Assembly: GCA_025363385.1 (NCBI GenBank)
Contig: JANYEA010000133.1
Location: 19,902-83,901 of the forward strand
Direction of reading: 5' to 3'
DNA length: 64,000 bases
From: Bacteroidota bacterium
GTDB lineage: Bacteria; Bacteroidota; Bacteroidia; Chitinophagales; Chitinophagaceae
Part shown: positions 21,697 to 33,778 of the stretch, in pieces
Layout of the letters: every line of letters begins with the position of its first letter
Position numbering within the stretch: the first letter of the stretch is position 1
The notes under the pieces: model-generated
What the model was told of the DNA's origin: nothing
Database searches by the model: none
Seen by the model: the letters and a program-made list of their open reading frames with translations, nothing else
Translations under genes and position numbers: made by a program

Positions 21697-22197
21697 ATGT
21701 CAAAAATATATTCAATAAAAACCGTTCAGAAAATGCCCATCAGCTTAGAACAGGCCTGGGATTTTTTTAGTCGCCCCAATAATTTAAAAGATATCACCCC
21801 TAGTAATCTAGGTTTCAATATCATTTCAAAACACCATGGCGAAAGGATGTATGCCGGGCAGATCATTGAATATATCGTTAAACCCATCCTGGGAATTCCA
21901 CTGTATTGGATGACGGAAATTACGCAGGTGGCCGATCATAAATATTTTATTGATGAGCAAAGATTTGGCCCATATGGTTTATGGCATCATCAGCACCACT
22001 TTAAAGCGATTGATGGCGGGGTTGAGATGACAGATATTGTACATTATAAGATTCCTTTTTGGTTTTTGGGAGATATTGCTCATCTTCTTTTTGTTAAAAA
22101 GCAAGTAAGAAGCATTTTTGAATACCGATTTATTGCCACTGAAAAAAAGTTTGGAAACTGGCCTGGTAAAGATGAAAACCTGATTCAGATGGGATAA
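21697..22197 (+). CDS. SRPBCC-family protein (start revised to MSKIYS)
   Basis: Coenzyme Q-binding/START-like pattern: SLEQAWDFFSRPNNLKDITPSNLGF...WMTEITQV...GVEMTDIVHYKIPF. Confidence 0.85.
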   Translation: MSKIYSIKTVQKMPISLEQAWDFFSRPNNLKDITPSNLGFNIISKHHGERMYAGQIIEYIVKPILGIPLYWMTEITQVADHKYFIDEQRFGPYGLWHHQHHFKAIDGGVEMTDIVHYKIPFWFLGDIAHLLFVKKQVRSIFEYRFIATEKKFGNWPGKDENLIQMG

Positions 22198-22269
22198 TTT
22201 TCCGCTTAAATATTAAATATTTATTTAAGGCTTAAATTTTTATCTTCAGGCACTCAAGTTTCATAAAAT

Positions 22270-23277
22270 TTGTGGTTGTATATGGCAATTCAACAAAACA
22301 CCCTAAAGAAACTTTCCGAACTACTTGGAATTAGTATATCCACTGTTTCTAGGGCCTTGAAAGACCATCCGGATATTTCTGTAAAAACAAAAGCAAGGGT
22401 AAAAGAATTAGCAGCCACACTCGACTATGAGCCTAATAATTTTGCTGTGCAATTGCGTACACAACAAAGTAATGTATTAGGAATTTTGGTTCCTACTATT
22501 CGAAACTATTTTTACGATTATTTTATTTCCGCTGTAGAAGAAGAGGCAGTGAAGCATGGATATTCTATCATGATCATGCAATCATTGGATAAACTTCCTT
22601 TAGAAATTTCAAATATCAATGTTCTTAGAAGGAATAAAATCATGGGTTTATTTGTTTCCATTTCTATTGAGACAGAAGATATGACGCCCTTTAAAAAATT
22701 ACAAGAATCAGGTGTCCCCGTTGTGTTTTTTGATCGCGTAGCCGAATTAAGTGGGTTTAACAAAGTTTGTTTAGCTGATGAAGATGCAGCGCGTATTGCT
22801 GCAAAATCCATAATTGCGAAGGGTAAGAAAAGTGTATTGGCACTATTTGGTCACCCTCATTTGAGCATTACCAAATTGAGGTATGCATCTTTTAAAAATT
22901 ATTTTGATGTACATGCCAAGGATACTAAAATTGATTACTATTTCCCTGAACAAGTGGAAGTATCAAGGGAGGTTTGCCTGGAGGTATTCAAAAATAAAAT
23001 ACCAGAAACGGTTTTTTGCATGGGTGATATGATATTAATGGGTGTGATGCATGCAGTTCATGAAACGAAACTTAAAGTACCTGAAGACATTTCAATTATT
23101 GGCATTAGTAATGGATTGATCCCTACATTGTACAACCCCAAAATTACCTATGTAGAAACCAGTGGATTTAAATTAGGGCAGCTTGCTTTCAAACAAATGT
23201 ATGCAAGTTTGAAAGGGTTTGGAGAAGTGGAAGAAGTAATGTTAGGCTCCATTTTAGTAGAAGGCGGTTCGCTATAA
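22270..23277 (+). CDS. LacI-family transcriptional regulator
   Basis: N-terminal HTH TLKKLSELLGISISTVSRALKDHPDIS; periplasmic-binding-like core. Confidence 0.93.
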   Translation: MWLYMAIQQNTLKKLSELLGISISTVSRALKDHPDISVKTKARVKELAATLDYEPNNFAVQLRTQQSNVLGILVPTIRNYFYDYFISAVEEEAVKHGYSIMIMQSLDKLPLEISNINVLRRNKIMGLFVSISIETEDMTPFKKLQESGVPVVFFDRVAELSGFNKVCLADEDAARIAAKSIIAKGKKSVLALFGHPHLSITKLRYASFKNYFDVHAKDTKIDYYFPEQVEVSREVCLEVFKNKIPETVFCMGDMILMGVMHAVHETKLKVPEDISIIGISNGLIPTLYNPKITYVETSGFKLGQLAFKQMYASLKGFGEVEEVMLGSILVEGGSL

Positions 23278-23498
23278 ATAGTGTATTTATTTTTATATAT
23301 TACAAATGCCAATTCAAAGGGTTGAATCATTAAATTCCGCTTAAGTTTTTGTTTCATATACTATTGTAATCCTTCTTACAATTAAATTTACGCCCTCTAA
23401 CGAAATGTAACGAATGGTTTCAATCCCCTGATGCCTATCATCGCTCATTCCTATCATTCATAGTTACTGCTGAATATTCTACGAACTTAAACGACCTT

Positions 23499-25496
23499 AT
23501 GGCTACGCATCAACAGGCTGGACACAGCCAAATTAGTAAAATCAGTGCAGCTGGTTTATTGGTTACTTTAGGAATTATTTATGGAGATATTGGTACATCT
23601 CCACTTTACGTATTTAGGTCCATTATGGGTGAAAGACAGATTACCGAACAACTGGTATATGGTGGAATCTCATGTGTGATCTGGACACTTACTTTGCAAA
23701 CCACTTTTAAATATGTGTTCCTTACATTAAGAGCGGACAATAGAGGAGAAGGGGGTATTTTTTCTTTATATGCCTTAGTTAGAAGATATGCCAAGTGGTT
23801 ATATATTCCTGCTATTATAGGGGCCGCTACGCTTTTAGCAGATGGGATTATTACACCTCCCATTTCAGTTTCTTCTGCAGTTGAAGGATTAGGAGGCATA
23901 CCAAGTTTAGAAAAAATCATAGTGCCTGGAAACAATCTCACAGTAGGAATTGTAATCGGAATTATTTCACTGTTATTTTTCTTTCAAAGGTTTGGAACCA
24001 AAGTAGTGGGATTTGCTTTTGGTCCGATCATGCTAGTCTGGTTTTCAATGATCCTTTTATTAGGAGCTATTCAAATTAGTCATACACCAGAAATTATTAG
24101 GGCAATTAATCCTTATTATGCTTATGATTTATTGGTGAACTATCCTCATGGTTTCTGGTTGCTTGGTGCTGTATTTCTTTGTACAACTGGAGCTGAAGCA
24201 TTGTATAGTGATTTGGGACATTGCGGAAGAAAAAATATTCAAGTAAGTTGGATATTCGTTAAAACGGCTTTGATTATTAATTATATGGGTCAGGGAGCAT
24301 GGATACTTGCCCATCATAATCCAACATTACATGGATTAAACCCATTTTATGAATTGATGCCACATTGGTTTTTGCTTACTGGAGTTGTGATAGCTACATT
24401 AGCAACCATTATTGCTAGTCAGGCTTTGATCAGTGGATCTTTTACCTTAATTAATGAAGCAATCAGTTTGAATTGTTGGCCTCGAGTAACAATTAAGTTT
24501 CCAACAGATGTGAAGGGACAGATTTATATACCTAGTTTAAACTGGATTTTATGGATTGGTTGTGTGGGAATGATGTTTTATTTCAGAGAGAGTTCACTTA
24601 TGGAAGCGGCTTATGGCTTCTCGATTGTAATTGCTATGATGATGACCACAACTTTGATGTTTATGTATATGCGAAGGGTGAAGAAATGGCCTGTTGTAAT
24701 TATTTATGCGATCATGTTGGTATTTGTAACGGTTGAATTCGCCTTCTTTATCACTAACGTAGCTAAGATCAAACAACGTTGGATGTTCTTGTTTTTTGAA
24801 TTTGGGTTGATTTTTATTATGGTGATTTGGTATAAAGCTAGAAAAATTACCAATAGATATTTACAATTTGTAAAACTATCAGATTATGTAAATAGATTGT
24901 TGGATTTAAGTAAAGATAAAGACTATCCTAAATATGCAACGCACTTAGTATATCTTACTAAAGCAGATTATGAAGGAGAAATTGAAAAGCGTATTCTACA
25001 TAGTATACTTCATAGAAAACCCAAAAGGGCAGAAGTATATTGGTTTGTTCACATCCATCGTTCTGATAATCCTTATACGATGGAATTTACAACTAAAGAA
25101 ATTGTACCAGGAAAGATTATCAGGGTGGATTTTAATCTTGGATTTAGAGTTCAATTGAGAATCAACCAGCTCTTCAAAAAAGTAATGCAAGACATGTATG
25201 CGCATCACGAAATTTACATACAGAATAAATACGAAAGCTTAGACACAAATACATTCCATGCAGATATAACATATGTGATTATTGAAACCTTCCTTTCTGT
25301 AGAAAATGAATTCTCTATGAAAGAAGGATTTATCATGGACTCATATTTTGCAATCAAAAATTATTCGCAATCTGATCAAAAAGCATTTGGTTTAGATACA
25401 GCGGTAACTGTAGTGGAACATGTTCCATTTATTATTAGCCCGAAAATAAATTTGCCTTTAATTAGAAAAAATGGATATCGTGAAGATTTGCAATAA
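23499..25496 (+). CDS. kup: KUP/HAK/KT potassium transporter
   Basis: GIIYGDIGTSPLYVF, GEGGIFSLYALVRR, ADGIITPPISVSSAVEGL. Confidence 0.96.
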   Translation: MATHQQAGHSQISKISAAGLLVTLGIIYGDIGTSPLYVFRSIMGERQITEQLVYGGISCVIWTLTLQTTFKYVFLTLRADNRGEGGIFSLYALVRRYAKWLYIPAIIGAATLLADGIITPPISVSSAVEGLGGIPSLEKIIVPGNNLTVGIVIGIISLLFFFQRFGTKVVGFAFGPIMLVWFSMILLLGAIQISHTPEIIRAINPYYAYDLLVNYPHGFWLLGAVFLCTTGAEALYSDLGHCGRKNIQVSWIFVKTALIINYMGQGAWILAHHNPTLHGLNPFYELMPHWFLLTGVVIATLATIIASQALISGSFTLINEAISLNCWPRVTIKFPTDVKGQIYIPSLNWILWIGCVGMMFYFRESSLMEAAYGFSIVIAMMMTTTLMFMYMRRVKKWPVVIIYAIMLVFVTVEFAFFITNVAKIKQRWMFLFFEFGLIFIMVIWYKARKITNRYLQFVKLSDYVNRLLDLSKDKDYPKYATHLVYLTKADYEGEIEKRILHSILHRKPKRAEVYWFVHIHRSDNPYTMEFTTKEIVPGKIIRVDFNLGFRVQLRINQLFKKVMQDMYAHHEIYIQNKYESLDTNTFHADITYVIIETFLSVENEFSMKEGFIMDSYFAIKNYSQSDQKAFGLDTAVTVVEHVPFIISPKINLPLIRKNGYREDLQ

Positions 25497-25506
25497 AATT
25501 TTCAGC

Positions 25507-27204
25507 CTATGCCAATGGTAAGCTAAAAGTAAAACGACTGCCTTCGCCAAAACTGCTAGATACTTTCAGTTGGCCTTGTTGTGCTTCTATAAATTCTTTT
25601 GAAATAGCTAGACCTAATCCAGTGCCAATTCTTTCGTGGGTGCCAGGCACTTTAAAATATCTGTTGAAGATTTTTGGGAGGTATTTTTCTTCTATACCTC
25701 TTCCGAAATCTTGTACAAAAATTTCTAACTGAGTTGCATTTATGGAACATCCAAGATGAATGAATCCTTTTTCCGGAGAATATTTAATAGCGTTCGTTAA
25801 TAGATTTATTAATACCCATGAAGTTTTTTCTTGATCAGCGATCACGTTGGGTAATGTTTGATAATTATCAATTTGAAGTGAAACCCCTTTTTGTTGCGCT
25901 TGGAATTGAATAGTGTGCAATGCAGTTTGTATGAATTGCAAAGGCGAAACTGGCTGTAACTTCAACTGTATATTACCAGTTTCAACTTGCGACATATTCA
26001 ATAATTCACCTGTAATTTTTAAGAGTCTATCTGCATCTTCTACTATACTATGTATCAATTCTTTTTGATCATCATTAAACAATCCAACTTTTTCATTTGT
26101 AAGGAGACTGGCACTCATTTTAATGGATGCAATAGGTGTTTTAAGTTCATGTGATACTGTAGCTATAAAATTGGTTTTCGCCTCATTGAGCTCATGAAAT
26201 GGAGTGATATTTCTGAGCACAATAACCTGACCAATCATTATTTCACCATTTGTTACTGAAAATACATCCTTATTAAAATAACTCTCTTTGTTATCTGCGT
26301 ATATTTTTAATTCTTTTTGTTCATTATCTGTAACTAGCAAAATGCGCATGAGATCATTCTTCAAAGCAATATCTGGAGCATAATTACCTATGATTTCTTT
26401 TTCTTTTAAGCCTAAAAGGTTTTCTGCTACTACGTTTAAGAAAAGGATATTCCTTTTTTCGTCAAGACCAATAATCCCATCTTTCATTTGATTGATAATG
26501 GTTTCGATCCTGCTTTTTTCAAAAGTGATCTTGGCTATATTACTATGTTCATATGCATCAAGTTTTTCTGCCATGGTATTAAATGCATTAGCCAGATCGC
26601 CGAATTCATCTTTCTGATCAAGATGAATCCTTTTATCATATTGCTTATCTGCTATTGCCGAAATACCCTCTGCAAGTGCTCGCACAGGTTTTGAAATGAC
26701 ATCAGGGAAATTTAAAACAAAAGTAAAAGTAACAAGTGTAAGTAAAGTAAAAAGGATTGTCAATACTACAATAGCATTTTCAGCAGTATTTTGAGCTACA
26801 TCATTTTTTCGAAGTATGGCATGTTGATTAATTTCACTTACTAATAGTATACTATTGCTTATTCGCGAAAGAAGTTCGGAATCACCTTGACTTTTTTTGA
26901 ACTGTTCATAGTTGTTTCTTAAAACCTCGGTTGCTTCGCGTTCACCTGGCTCAGTTATATTTGATTCTTGTTGGTTAAGATTTTTTTCAAATGTTTTAAA
27001 TGCAGAACTATCAGTGCTGATGTGATTCAGAGCTTGAAGCATATGATTCGCATAAACTAATGATTCATGATTGTTTTGAATTATCTTATTCGCATCGTTT
27101 TTTAATTTTGTGATATAAAAAATGCCTAAAATGCCAAATACAAGTATTACAATAAAAAGGAAGGTCATTCCTAAACTAAGTTTTGTTTTCAATTTTATAG
27201 CCAT
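25507..27204 (-). CDS. Sensor histidine kinase (TM-HAMP-PAS-HisKA-HATPase), adjacent to the KdpD sensor domain
   Basis: HAMP region, PAS, FIATVSHELKTPIASIKMSASLL, LLTNAIKYSPEKG, GRGIEEKYLPKIFNRYF, GTGLGLAISKEF. Confidence 0.93.
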   Translation of the reverse strand: MAIKLKTKLSLGMTFLFIVILVFGILGIFYITKLKNDANKIIQNNHESLVYANHMLQALNHISTDSSAFKTFEKNLNQQESNITEPGEREATEVLRNNYEQFKKSQGDSELLSRISNSILLVSEINQHAILRKNDVAQNTAENAIVVLTILFTLLTLVTFTFVLNFPDVISKPVRALAEGISAIADKQYDKRIHLDQKDEFGDLANAFNTMAEKLDAYEHSNIAKITFEKSRIETIINQMKDGIIGLDEKRNILFLNVVAENLLGLKEKEIIGNYAPDIALKNDLMRILLVTDNEQKELKIYADNKESYFNKDVFSVTNGEIMIGQVIVLRNITPFHELNEAKTNFIATVSHELKTPIASIKMSASLLTNEKVGLFNDDQKELIHSIVEDADRLLKITGELLNMSQVETGNIQLKLQPVSPLQFIQTALHTIQFQAQQKGVSLQIDNYQTLPNVIADQEKTSWVLINLLTNAIKYSPEKGFIHLGCSINATQLEIFVQDFGRGIEEKYLPKIFNRYFKVPGTHERIGTGLGLAISKEFIEAQQGQLKVSSSFGEGSRFTFSLPLA

Positions 27205-27205
27205 A

Positions 27206-28333
27206 TCAGGATAGTATTACGATATCAATTTCAGACTTTGATAATTTTTGTAAAAGCTGGTTGAATACTGCTGTATTTAAAATTATATTTAAAAGATTCA
27301 AATGAGGCTTTCCAATACAGATGGTAGTGATTTGATATTTTTCAGTTACTTCAAAGATGCCCTTTGCAATATTCTCACTTTTTAATCTTATAATTTCTGC
27401 CCCTAGCTCAGTACCCAATTTTAGGTTATTCAATAAATGCCTTTGGGCAGCTAAGCCAATATTATCTCCTGATTCCTTTGGAGTCTGAACATACAGCAAC
27501 TGCCATTTTGATCCATAAAATGAAGCCAGTCGGGCTGTTTTTCGGATCACTTTTTTAGCGATCTCATGATTACTACTGATACAAGCTAAGAATCGTTCTT
27601 GTCTTAGCTGAATATTTTTGGGCAACTCAATTTCGATTTTCCGTTCCAATTGTTGTGCAACCTCTTTCAATGCGAGTTCTCGTAATTGAAGAATTTTTTC
27701 TGGTTGAAAAAAATTCTGTAATGCCCTATTTATTTTATCAGGAGTGTAGATCTTCCCTTCTTTTAAACGGCTAACAAGCTCATCAGCTGTAAGATCTATA
27801 TTAACAATCTCGTCTGCAAGTTGCAATAATTTGTCTGGAATCCGCTCAGCAACATCTATACCAGTAATTTCTTTAACGGCAGGGTTTAAACTTTCTATAT
27901 GTTGAATGTTTACTGCACTAATCACATTGATGCCAGCATCTAGAATGTCAACTACATCTTGCCATCTTTTTTCGTTTTGACTTCCTTCTATATTACTATG
28001 TGCCAGCTCATCTACAATTACAATTTCAGGATGAAGGTTAATGATGGCCTGAACATCCATTTCTTCTAATTCCTTTCCTTTGTAAAATAACTTTCTGCGA
28101 GGTATTAATGGCAATCCATTAAGGAGTTCGTGTGTTTCCTTTCTTTGGTGTGTTTCAATATATCCAATTTTAATATCTATTCCATTATGCAAAAGTGCTT
28201 TTGCTTCTTGCAGCATCCGATACGTTTTACCCACACCTGCGCTCATGCCTATATATATTTTGAACTTTCCTTTCTTTGATTTCCGGATCAGGTTTAGAAA
28301 TTGTTCAGCATTATTTTTTATTTCTTCTGGCAT
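27206..28333 (-). CDS. kdpD: KdpD N-terminal sensor domain plus USP-like domain (no kinase domain)
   Basis: KFKIYIGMSAGVGKTYRMLQEA, IGYIETHQRKET, VDELAHSNIEGSQNEKRWQDV, NIQHIESLN are KdpD signatures; ORF ends after the USP-like domain. Confidence 0.92.
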   Translation of the reverse strand: MPEEIKNNAEQFLNLIRKSKKGKFKIYIGMSAGVGKTYRMLQEAKALLHNGIDIKIGYIETHQRKETHELLNGLPLIPRRKLFYKGKELEEMDVQAIINLHPEIVIVDELAHSNIEGSQNEKRWQDVVDILDAGINVISAVNIQHIESLNPAVKEITGIDVAERIPDKLLQLADEIVNIDLTADELVSRLKEGKIYTPDKINRALQNFFQPEKILQLRELALKEVAQQLERKIEIELPKNIQLRQERFLACISSNHEIAKKVIRKTARLASFYGSKWQLLYVQTPKESGDNIGLAAQRHLLNNLKLGTELGAEIIRLKSENIAKGIFEVTEKYQITTICIGKPHLNLLNIILNTAVFNQLLQKLSKSEIDIVILS

Positions 28334-28371
28334 AATTGATAGACATTTTTTATTTCAATAATGATTCATTT

Positions 28372-29400
28372 CTAAAAATGGTATACCGCTGCAGCAATAA
28401 AACTGGTATTATTTTTAGAACCAATTAAATCGGATTTAGAAAACAACTCTTTATTTGATTGATCAAGACGAATTTCAGGAATAAATGTCAGGTTTTTTAA
28501 ATGAATATTTCCTGATAAAGTAGTTTGGAATACGTTAGCTCCAATACCGGCTATATTTTTTTGATCGTCAAAATATTCAGCTCTTAATGTTAAACCGAAC
28601 AATTCACTCGGATCAAAATTCAAATATATTGCATTACATGTCCAGGAATTTTTTGATGCGTCAACTTTAACCGTTTTGATAGTTCCATCATAATTGATGG
28701 CGAATTTTTGAGTTAAATTTGCATTCAGAACCAGATCCAATTGATCAAAGCCTACACCTCCTTGGAAATTCAGATAAGCTTTGATTTTATTATTCTTTGA
28801 TCCAGTACTTATTTGAGCTAGAAATACTTTATTTGCAGAAGTAGTACTAGAAAAATCCGTAGGATTGGCAATTCCGATCATAATAGCAGTTTTGCCACCC
28901 AACCCAATATCAGCCTTCAAACCGGTGTGGGAAAAAGGGCCATATGAAAAACCATAACTCATACTATAATTTCGATTCGTATATGCATCCAATAATTCGT
29001 AGCCAATATGAGTTGCCCATTTTCCCATAGTAAATTTAATATTGGAAGTAGCACTATAACTAATATAGAATTGTTTAATTGCCCTTAAGATGCCAGTATC
29101 GTTATATGAAAATTCCTGAGCCCTTCTGCCGAAGCCCAAATCAATAGTTGCTGCTATATTTTTATAGTAATGATCAACCTTAATTGAAGCCATCCCTAGT
29201 TCAAAAGAATTTTTACTATTGGTAAAACTGGTTAAATTATTGATCTTTCCTGGAGCATCATTAAGATCATAGCGATAATAAACGTCTGCTGAATAAGTAA
29301 AAGTTGTTTTTGAATTTGAAGTGCTGTCGGTTTGCGCAAAACCCTTTTGAAAAAAGAGTAATGCAGAAATCAAAGGCATTACTTTTAAAGTCAATTTCAT
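28372..29400 (-). CDS. Outer-membrane porin-like beta-barrel protein encoded in the kdp operon
   Basis: Signal peptide; beta-barrel strand pattern; start overlaps the kdpC stop by 4 bp. Confidence 0.75.
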   Translation of the reverse strand: MKLTLKVMPLISALLFFQKGFAQTDSTSNSKTTFTYSADVYYRYDLNDAPGKINNLTSFTNSKNSFELGMASIKVDHYYKNIAATIDLGFGRRAQEFSYNDTGILRAIKQFYISYSATSNIKFTMGKWATHIGYELLDAYTNRNYSMSYGFSYGPFSHTGLKADIGLGGKTAIMIGIANPTDFSSTTSANKVFLAQISTGSKNNKIKAYLNFQGGVGFDQLDLVLNANLTQKFAINYDGTIKTVKVDASKNSWTCNAIYLNFDPSELFGLTLRAEYFDDQKNIAGIGANVFQTTLSGNIHLKNLTFIPEIRLDQSNKELFSKSDLIGSKNNTSFIAAAVYHF

Positions 29401-29960
29401 TTTAATTCGTCTAATGCGATGTTTAATTGTAATACATTTATTTTTTCAGTACCAAACAATCCCCAAAGAGGCTTTTGAGTTTTTTCTATGACAAGGTCTT
29501 TAACTTTTTCTTCAGACAATTTCCTTGTTGTGGCAATTCTTGCAATTTGCACTTGTGCAGCAATCGGAGATATGTCTGGATCTAAACCGCTTCCTGAAGA
29601 AGTAACTAATTCTGATGGGATCATTTCTTTTTTGATGCTTGGGTTATGTACAAGAAAGCTATCAATCCTTGTTTGCATATCTTTTAAATAATCCGGATTC
29701 GTTGGCCCTTTGTTACTTCCTGATGAACCAGCTGCATTATAACCTGCTGCAGATGGCCGGCCATTGAAATATTTGTCTTGTGTAAAAGATTGCCCCTCTA
29801 GTGCATAACCTTTTATTACACCATTAACACTGATTGTTTGCCCTTCTGCTTTATTCGGACTAAACTGTGCCACTAAAAGGATTAATAATGTATATCCTAT
29901 GCAACAAAGTAATACAGTTACAAGGGTAAGTTTAAGTGCAGGAAGAATTTGAATTTTCAT
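29397..29960 (-). CDS. kdpC: K+-transporting ATPase subunit C
   Basis: FNGRPSAAGYNAAGSSGSNKGPTNPDYL, SGSGLDPDISPIAAQVQIARIA. Confidence 0.96.
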   Translation of the reverse strand: MKIQILPALKLTLVTVLLCCIGYTLLILLVAQFSPNKAEGQTISVNGVIKGYALEGQSFTQDKYFNGRPSAAGYNAAGSSGSNKGPTNPDYLKDMQTRIDSFLVHNPSIKKEMIPSELVTSSGSGLDPDISPIAAQVQIARIATTRKLSEEKVKDLVIEKTQKPLWGLFGTEKINVLQLNIALDELK

Positions 29961-29985
29961 AAATTATTTTGTTTAGAGTAGAAAT

Positions 29986-32028
29986 TTAAAACCATAATGA
30001 GACAGCCATGTCAATTAATTTAATTCCGAAAAAAGGCACAATTACTCCACCAAATCCGTAGATCAACAGGTTTCTTCTTAACAAGGCACTTGCGCCAATT
30101 GGTTTGTAACTTACTCCTCTCAAGGCAAGTGGAATTAACATGGGTATAATGATGGCATTGAAAATAACGGCTGATAAAATGGCACTTTCAGGACTATGTA
30201 AATGCATCACATTCAAACTTTGTAAACCGGGTAATGATGCGATGAATAAAGCTGGTACAATTGCAAAATATTTTGCCACATCATTTGCAATAGAAAATGT
30301 AGTTAAAGTACCTCTTGTCATTAATAACTGTTTTCCAATCTCTACAATTTCAATCAGTTTAGTGGGGTCATTGTCTAGGTCAACCATATTGCCAGCTTCT
30401 TTAGCAGCCTGAGTTCCACTATTCATGGCTACTCCAACATCAGCTTGAGCAAGTGCGGGAGCGTCATTGGTGCCATCACCCATCATTGCAACCAGTTTAC
30501 CTCCCTTTTGTTCTTGTTTGATATAGTTCATTTTGTCTTCTGGCTTTGCCTCAGCAATAAAGTCATCAACTCCAGCTTTCTCAGCAATAAATTTTGCAGT
30601 AAGTGGATTATCTCCTGTAACCATTACCGTTTTCACACCCATTTTACGTAAACGTTCAAAACGTTCTTGAATACCGGGCTTAATGATATCTTGTAATTCA
30701 ATTACACCTAACACTTTTTCATTTTCACTTACTACCAAAGGTGTTCCTCCATTTGATGAAATGATCTTAACCTGTTCAGTGGTATCGGTTGGAAAAATAT
30801 TTCCTGCTTTCGCTGAAATTTTCAGAATAGAATCAAATGCACCTTTGCGAATTCTAAGGCCAGACGGAAGATCAATACCACTACTTCTGGTCTCTGCCGT
30901 GAAAACAATAAACTTGGCACCATTTACTTGAAATTGGTCCCTATTCAAATTTGTTAACTCAACTATTGATTTTCCTTCCGGTGTTTCATCGGCTAAAGAA
31001 GATAATAAACATGCTTCTATAAATGATTTTTCATCGACCCCTTCTGTGGGATAAAAATGTGTAGCTTTTCGATTACCAATGGTGATAGTTCCTGTTTTAT
31101 CCAATAATAACGTATCTAAATCCCCTGCAGTTTCAACAGCCTTACCACTTTTAGTGATCACATTTGCACGTAATGCACGATCCATACCAGCGATACCAAT
31201 GGCACTTAAAAGCCCTCCAATAGTAGTAGGAATCAGGCAAACAAATAAGGATATAAATGCAGCAATAGTAATTGGAGTGCGAGCATAATCTCCAAACGGT
31301 TTCAGGGTAACACATACAATAATAAACACCAGTGTAAAGCCTGCTAATAAAATAGTTAGGGCTATTTCATTGGGTGTTTTTTGACGACTAGCACCTTCCA
31401 CTAAAGCGATCATTTTGTCTAAAAAACTTTCACCCGGATCTGTAGTAACCCTTACTTTAATATGATCGCTCAATACTTTTGTTCCACCTGTTACAGAACT
31501 TTTATCTCCACCAGATTCGCGTATCACTGGGGCAGATTCGCCTGTAATGGCACTTTCATCAATGGTGGCAATGCCTTCCACAATTTCACCATCCATGGGG
31601 ATCGTATCGCCTGTTTCACAATAAAACAAATCGCCTTTTCGTAATTGTGAAGAGGGTACAATTTTAATTTCGTTTACAAAAATCTCACCTACAAATTGGA
31701 TCCACTTTGCTGGAGTTTCCTCTCTGGTTTTTCTCAGACTATTTGCCTGAGCTTTACCTCTGGCTTCTGCTATTGCTTCAGCGAAATTCGCAAAAAGTAA
31801 AGTAACGAAAAGCACTCCTGTAACAATTAAGTTATAGACTAAACTACCCTGATTTTTTTCTCCAGTAATGATCCAAATACAAACCCCAAACATCACAGCT
31901 GTGCCAATCTCAACCGTAAACATTACAGGGTTGCGAAAAAGAATTTTTGGATGTAGTTTCACAAAGGATTGTTTCAATGCCTCTTTTACCAAAGCAGATT
32001 CGAAAAGTTTATTTGATTTCTTTGCCAT
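29986..32028 (-). CDS. kdpB: K+-transporting ATPase subunit B
   Basis: P-type ATPase [77 protein letters not shown]. Confidence 0.98.
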   Translation of the reverse strand: MAKKSNKLFESALVKEALKQSFVKLHPKILFRNPVMFTVEIGTAVMFGVCIWIITGEKNQGSLVYNLIVTGVLFVTLLFANFAEAIAEARGKAQANSLRKTREETPAKWIQFVGEIFVNEIKIVPSSQLRKGDLFYCETGDTIPMDGEIVEGIATIDESAITGESAPVIRESGGDKSSVTGGTKVLSDHIKVRVTTDPGESFLDKMIALVEGASRQKTPNEIALTILLAGFTLVFIIVCVTLKPFGDYARTPITIAAFISLFVCLIPTTIGGLLSAIGIAGMDRALRANVITKSGKAVETAGDLDTLLLDKTGTITIGNRKATHFYPTEGVDEKSFIEACLLSSLADETPEGKSIVELTNLNRDQFQVNGAKFIVFTAETRSSGIDLPSGLRIRKGAFDSILKISAKAGNIFPTDTTEQVKIISSNGGTPLVVSENEKVLGVIELQDIIKPGIQERFERLRKMGVKTVMVTGDNPLTAKFIAEKAGVDDFIAEAKPEDKMNYIKQEQKGGKLVAMMGDGTNDAPALAQADVGVAMNSGTQAAKEAGNMVDLDNDPTKLIEIVEIGKQLLMTRGTLTTFSIANDVAKYFAIVPALFIASLPGLQSLNVMHLHSPESAILSAVIFNAIIIPMLIPLALRGVSYKPIGASALLRRNLLIYGFGGVIVPFFGIKLIDMAVSLWF

Positions 32029-32060
32029 AATATTTTTTTTAGTAAAAAGTTTTAATGGGT

Positions 32061-33764
32061 TTATGAATGCTGACTAAAATATTCAGCAATCGGCCCAAGT
32101 GTTAAAGCAGGGAAAAAAGATAGTGCGGCAATAATGAAGATGACTGCTAAAATCATCACACCAAATGTGCCCGTATCCGTTTTTAATGTGCCAGCAGATT
32201 CGGGGGTATATTTTTTTTGGGCTAGTATTCCAGCTATGGCAACGGGTCCGATAATGGGCAAGAACCTTGCCAGCAACATAATGATACCACAACTGATATT
32301 CCACCAAGGAGTATTATCTCCTAAGCCTTCAAATCCACTGCCATTATTTGCTGATGAAGAAGTATACTCATACAGCATTTCACTGTATCCATGATTCCCA
32401 GGATTATTTAACCATCCTGCATAAAAAGTGGGGTTATGTGCGAAAATATAACTTGATAATGCAGTGCCTACTAAAATTAGGAAGGGGTGCAATAGCGCAA
32501 TGATGGCGGCAATTTTCATTTCTTTTGCCTCGATTTTTTTGCCCATAAATTCTGGTGTTCGGCCCACCATTAAGCCACTGATAAAAACTGCTATGATGAT
32601 GAAAATGTAAAAGTTGAGGAAACCTACACCAACTCCACCAAAAAATGCATTCACCATCATGCCTAACATGGCAAACATTCCAGTAAGAGGTGTTAAACTA
32701 TCGTGCATGGCATTTACAGATCCGTTAGAAGTAACCGTAGTAGATATTGCCCAATATGCTGATGCAGCTGGTCCAAAACGAACTTCTTTTCCTTCCATAC
32801 TTCCAAGATTTTGGGTGATTCCCATTTTGCGAATACTGTCATTTCCTTTCATCTCCAAATAAATGGAAGGAATTAAGAAAAGTAAAAAACCAAGCAGCAT
32901 AATGCCAAATACCATCCAGGCAAAACGCTTTTTCTGTATCATAAATCCCAATGCAAAAATCATTGCGATTGGAATTAATAAAATGGCAATGGTTTCAACG
33001 ATATTGGTAAAATAGTTTGGGTTTTCAAAAGGATGTGCAGAGTTAACTCCAAAAAAACCACCACCATTTGTGCCAATTTGTTTGATGGCAATCATAGCAG
33101 CAGCCGGTCCTCTACTTACATTAACAGTATCTCCCTGAAGAGATACAAATTGATCTTTCCCTTTAAATGTCATGGGTGTTCCTGCGAATAAAAGCAGAAT
33201 CGCAATCACAATTGACATTGGTAATAAAATACGAGTAATTGATTTTACAAATAAGGCATAAAAATTCCCTAATTTATCCGTTACTTTTTCTTTCATAGCA
33301 ATAAACACTACTGCACAAATTGCCATACCTGCTGCTGCACTAATAAATTGGAAAAGCATTAAAGTTAGTTGACCCAAATAGGAGACCCCAGTTTCGCCTG
33401 AATAGTGTTGAAGATTGGTGTTTGATATAAAACTAATGCTGGTATTAAAAGCCAGGTCGGCTGTCATAGAGGGGTTATTATCTGGGTTTAAGGGTAAAAC
33501 CCCTTGTGTCATCAATACCAACATGGATAATAAAAACCAGATTAGATTGATGATTAACAAAGCACTTAATTGGGCTTTCCAATTCATTTCCTTTTCAGGA
33601 TTAACCCCAATAAACTTAAAAATGATCCGATCGATCGGATGTAAAATTCGATCCAGCCAAGTGTGATGTCCACTATATACTTTACCAATATATCTTCCAA
33701 GTGGAAGGGCAATTAAAATGGTTGTCACAAACATAAGGACAACACCTAGAATTTCTGTGTTCAT
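32061..33764 (-). CDS. kdpA: K+-transporting ATPase subunit A
   Basis: [60 protein letters not shown]. Confidence 0.98.
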   Translation of the reverse strand: MNTEILGVVLMFVTTILIALPLGRYIGKVYSGHHTWLDRILHPIDRIIFKFIGVNPEKEMNWKAQLSALLIINLIWFLLSMLVLMTQGVLPLNPDNNPSMTADLAFNTSISFISNTNLQHYSGETGVSYLGQLTLMLFQFISAAAGMAICAVVFIAMKEKVTDKLGNFYALFVKSITRILLPMSIVIAILLLFAGTPMTFKGKDQFVSLQGDTVNVSRGPAAAMIAIKQIGTNGGGFFGVNSAHPFENPNYFTNIVETIAILLIPIAMIFALGFMIQKKRFAWMVFGIMLLGFLLFLIPSIYLEMKGNDSIRKMGITQNLGSMEGKEVRFGPAASAYWAISTTVTSNGSVNAMHDSLTPLTGMFAMLGMMVNAFFGGVGVGFLNFYIFIIIAVFISGLMVGRTPEFMGKKIEAKEMKIAAIIALLHPFLILVGTALSSYIFAHNPTFYAGWLNNPGNHGYSEMLYEYTSSSANNGSGFEGLGDNTPWWNISCGIIMLLARFLPIIGPVAIAGILAQKKYTPESAGTLKTDTGTFGVMILAVIFIIAALSFFPALTLGPIAEYFSQHS

Positions 33765-33778
33765 AATGCTTTATTTAA

